Shown: piece after piece, positions 62,786-64,000 of the stretch
Numbering within the stretch: position 1 is the first letter of the stretch
Layout of the letters: each line of letters opens with the position of its first letter
NCBI RefSeq assembly: GCF_025947365.1
Contig: NZ_CP110012.1
Location: 3,100,001 to 3,164,000, forward strand
Origin: Flavobacterium sp. N502540
GTDB lineage: Bacteria > Bacteroidota > Bacteroidia > Flavobacteriales > Flavobacteriaceae
Length of the DNA: 64,000 bases
Direction: 5' to 3'
Notes under the pieces: model-generated
The model's database searches: none
Told to the model about the DNA's origin: nothing
What the model saw: the letters and a program-made list of their open reading frames with translations, nothing else
Translations under genes and position numbers: made by a program

Positions 62786-64000
62786 TTATTTATAAAGAAT
62801 TGTTTTATTTTGCAAGATGCCAAGCTCTGTCATACAGGCTTTCATCATTTTGTAGGTACGTTCAATGTCATTGTCCAGACCGATAGAGAAACGGATTAAA
62901 CCATCCGTCAGTCCCATTTCGGCTTGTTCTTCTAACGGAATTTCACTTGAAGTTGAAGTCCCCGGTGCGCTGAATAATGTTTTATAAAACCCTAAACTCA
63001 CCGCCAGATAACCTAAATTTCGGGTTTGCATCAATTCCATTAACTCGTTGGCTTTTTCCAGCGAACCCACATCTATGGTGAGCATTCCTCCAAAACCATA
63101 TTCCGGATTAATCATTGTTTTGTACAATTCATGACTTGGATGGCTTTTTAATCCCGGATAAACCGTTTTTAAACCGTCTTTCTCAAATTTGTCGGCCAGA
63201 ACGTGCGCATTATGACTGTGCTGCTTGATACGAATATGAAGCGTACGAAGGTTTTTCATCACAGAAGCGGAACGCAGACTGTCCATTGTAGGACCTAATA
63301 ACATACTGGCGCCTGAATTTACATTTTTCAGCGAATTGATAAACTCTTTCGAAGCACAGGTTACACCACCAACAGTATCACTGCTTCCGTTTATATATTT
63401 GGTTAAACTGTGAATCACAATGTCTGCTCCTAATTTTGCAGGAGAAACCGATAAAGGTGAAAACGTATTGTCTACCACCAATTTTAGATTATGTTTTTTG
63501 GCAATTTTAGCCAGGCCGGCGATATCAGCTACTTCTAGCAATGGATTGCTAACGGTTTCACAGTATAGAACCTTGGTTTTAGAGGTGATCGCAGCTTCTA
63601 CAATGTCAAGTTTGGTAATGTCCACAAAGCTCGTTTCGATTCCAAAGCGAGGAATGAAATTCTTTAGGAAGGCATACGTTCCGCCATAAATCGTTCTACT
63701 TGAAACAATATGATCACCCGCACTACAAAGTTGTAAAAGAGTAGGAGTGATAGCCCCCATTCCGGAAGCCGAAACATTGGCGGTTTCTGTTCCTTCCATC
63801 GCTGCGAGTGCCTGATCCAAATACAAGTTGCTTGGAGAAGAATGACGCGAATAGAGATAACAGCCCTCCATATTTCCTTCAAAAGTATCGAACATGGTTT
63901 TGGCTGAAAGAAAAGTATAAGTAGAAGAATCGGAAATCGATGGATTTACACCGCCAAATTCACCAAAGTATTGCAAATCCTGAATTTTGTCTGCCGGGTT
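62786..64000 (-). CDS. Trans-sulfuration-type PLP enzyme (cystathionine gamma-synthase/methionine gamma-lyase-like), start beyond the window
   Basis: The minus-strand frame is open from base 64000 to a stop at 62786 (404 codons seen). The TTG at 63976 is an internal Leu codon in DLQYFGEFGG, so the true start is beyond the edge. SASGMGAITPTLLQ is the PLP-phosphate loop, VDNTFSPLS holds the PLP-binding Asp and HSLTKYINGSSD the PLP lysine. Cys/Met metabolism PLP-dependent family; synthase, lyase or O-acetylhomoserine sulfhydrylase cannot be separated here. Near complete. Confidence 0.9.
   Translation of the reverse strand, partial: NPADKIQDLQYFGEFGGVNPSISDSSTYTFLSAKTMFDTFEGNMEGCYLYSRHSSPSNLYLDQALAAMEGTETANVSASGMGAITPTLLQLCSAGDHIVSSRTIYGGTYAFLKNFIPRFGIETSFVDITKLDIVEAAITSKTKVLYCETVSNPLLEVADIAGLAKIAKKHNLKLVVDNTFSPLSVSPAKLGADIVIHSLTKYINGSSDTVGGVTCASKEFINSLKNVNSGASMLLGPTMDSLRSASVMKNLRTLHIRIKQHSHNAHVLADKFEKDGLKTVYPGLKSHPSHELYKTMINPEYGFGGMLTIDVGSLEKANELMELMQTRNLGYLAVSLGFYKTLFSAPGTSTSSEIPLEEQAEMGLTDGLIRFSIGLDNDIERTYKMMKACMTELGILQNKTILYK

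Overview
The window looks like a Bacteroidota chromosome, most likely Flavobacterium or a close relative. It is AT-rich, several promoters match the TAnnTTTG -7 element of this phylum, and Shine-Dalgarno sites are weak or absent. A SusC/SusD pair, IS3-family and Bacteroidetes-type tyrosine recombinase genes, and flavobacterial short palindromic repeats (core TTCGACTTCGCTCAG) support this. Identification is from sequence features only; no database search was run.

Bases 1 to about 22,960 form an accessory island beside tRNA-Ser genes. The left part holds a minus-strand operon that continues off the left edge: cysteine desulfurase, SF2 helicase, MORC/MutL-like GHKL ATPase and a phospholipase-D-fold protein, with an AlbA_2 (Schlafen-type) protein just upstream. 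It has the composition of a nucleic-acid-targeting defence system, but I do not recognise it as a named one. Debris of a conjugative element follows (TraG-type coupling-protein C-terminus, C-terminal DUF3945-like fragment, small helper and HTH proteins), then a tRNA-Ser(UGA). Between this tRNA and a second tRNA-Ser(UGA) at about 23,000 lie two IS3-family transposases (one catalytically dead), a divergent pair of exported caspase-fold proteases with a third exported protein, a DUF1016/YhcG nuclease and a tyrosine recombinase.

Bases 23,199 to 32,211 are core genes in tight minus-strand operons: tpx, diacylglycerol kinase, ftsK, lolA-like, lptF/G-like, ribB with a degenerate RibA domain, and an acyl-CoA thioesterase; then peroxiredoxin, thioredoxin and a small conserved protein.

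Bases 32,305 to 49,847 look like a peptidoglycan amino-sugar salvage locus: a GH3 NagZ-like enzyme, AmpG-like permease, GHL10/DigH-like hydrolase, NagX-like membrane acyltransferase, AnmK, an SSS-family symporter, MurQ and a SusD/SusC pair. A divergent DeoR-family regulator shares an intergenic region with four 14-bp operator-like palindromes. SusC/D would import muropeptides or MurNAc-containing material; NagZ, AnmK and MurQ would convert it to GlcNAc-6-P and lactate.

Bases 50,014 to 54,246 are a variable exported-protein locus: an HExxH lipoprotein, small lipoproteins, two paralogous small exported proteins and a broken partial copy of the HExxH gene interrupted by a hairpin insertion. Small genes (XRE, GNAT, hypotheticals) and 138-bp tandem repeats follow. 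Last come a fused FAD/Fe-S oxidoreductase, an APC permease and a trans-sulfuration-type PLP enzyme cut by the right edge.
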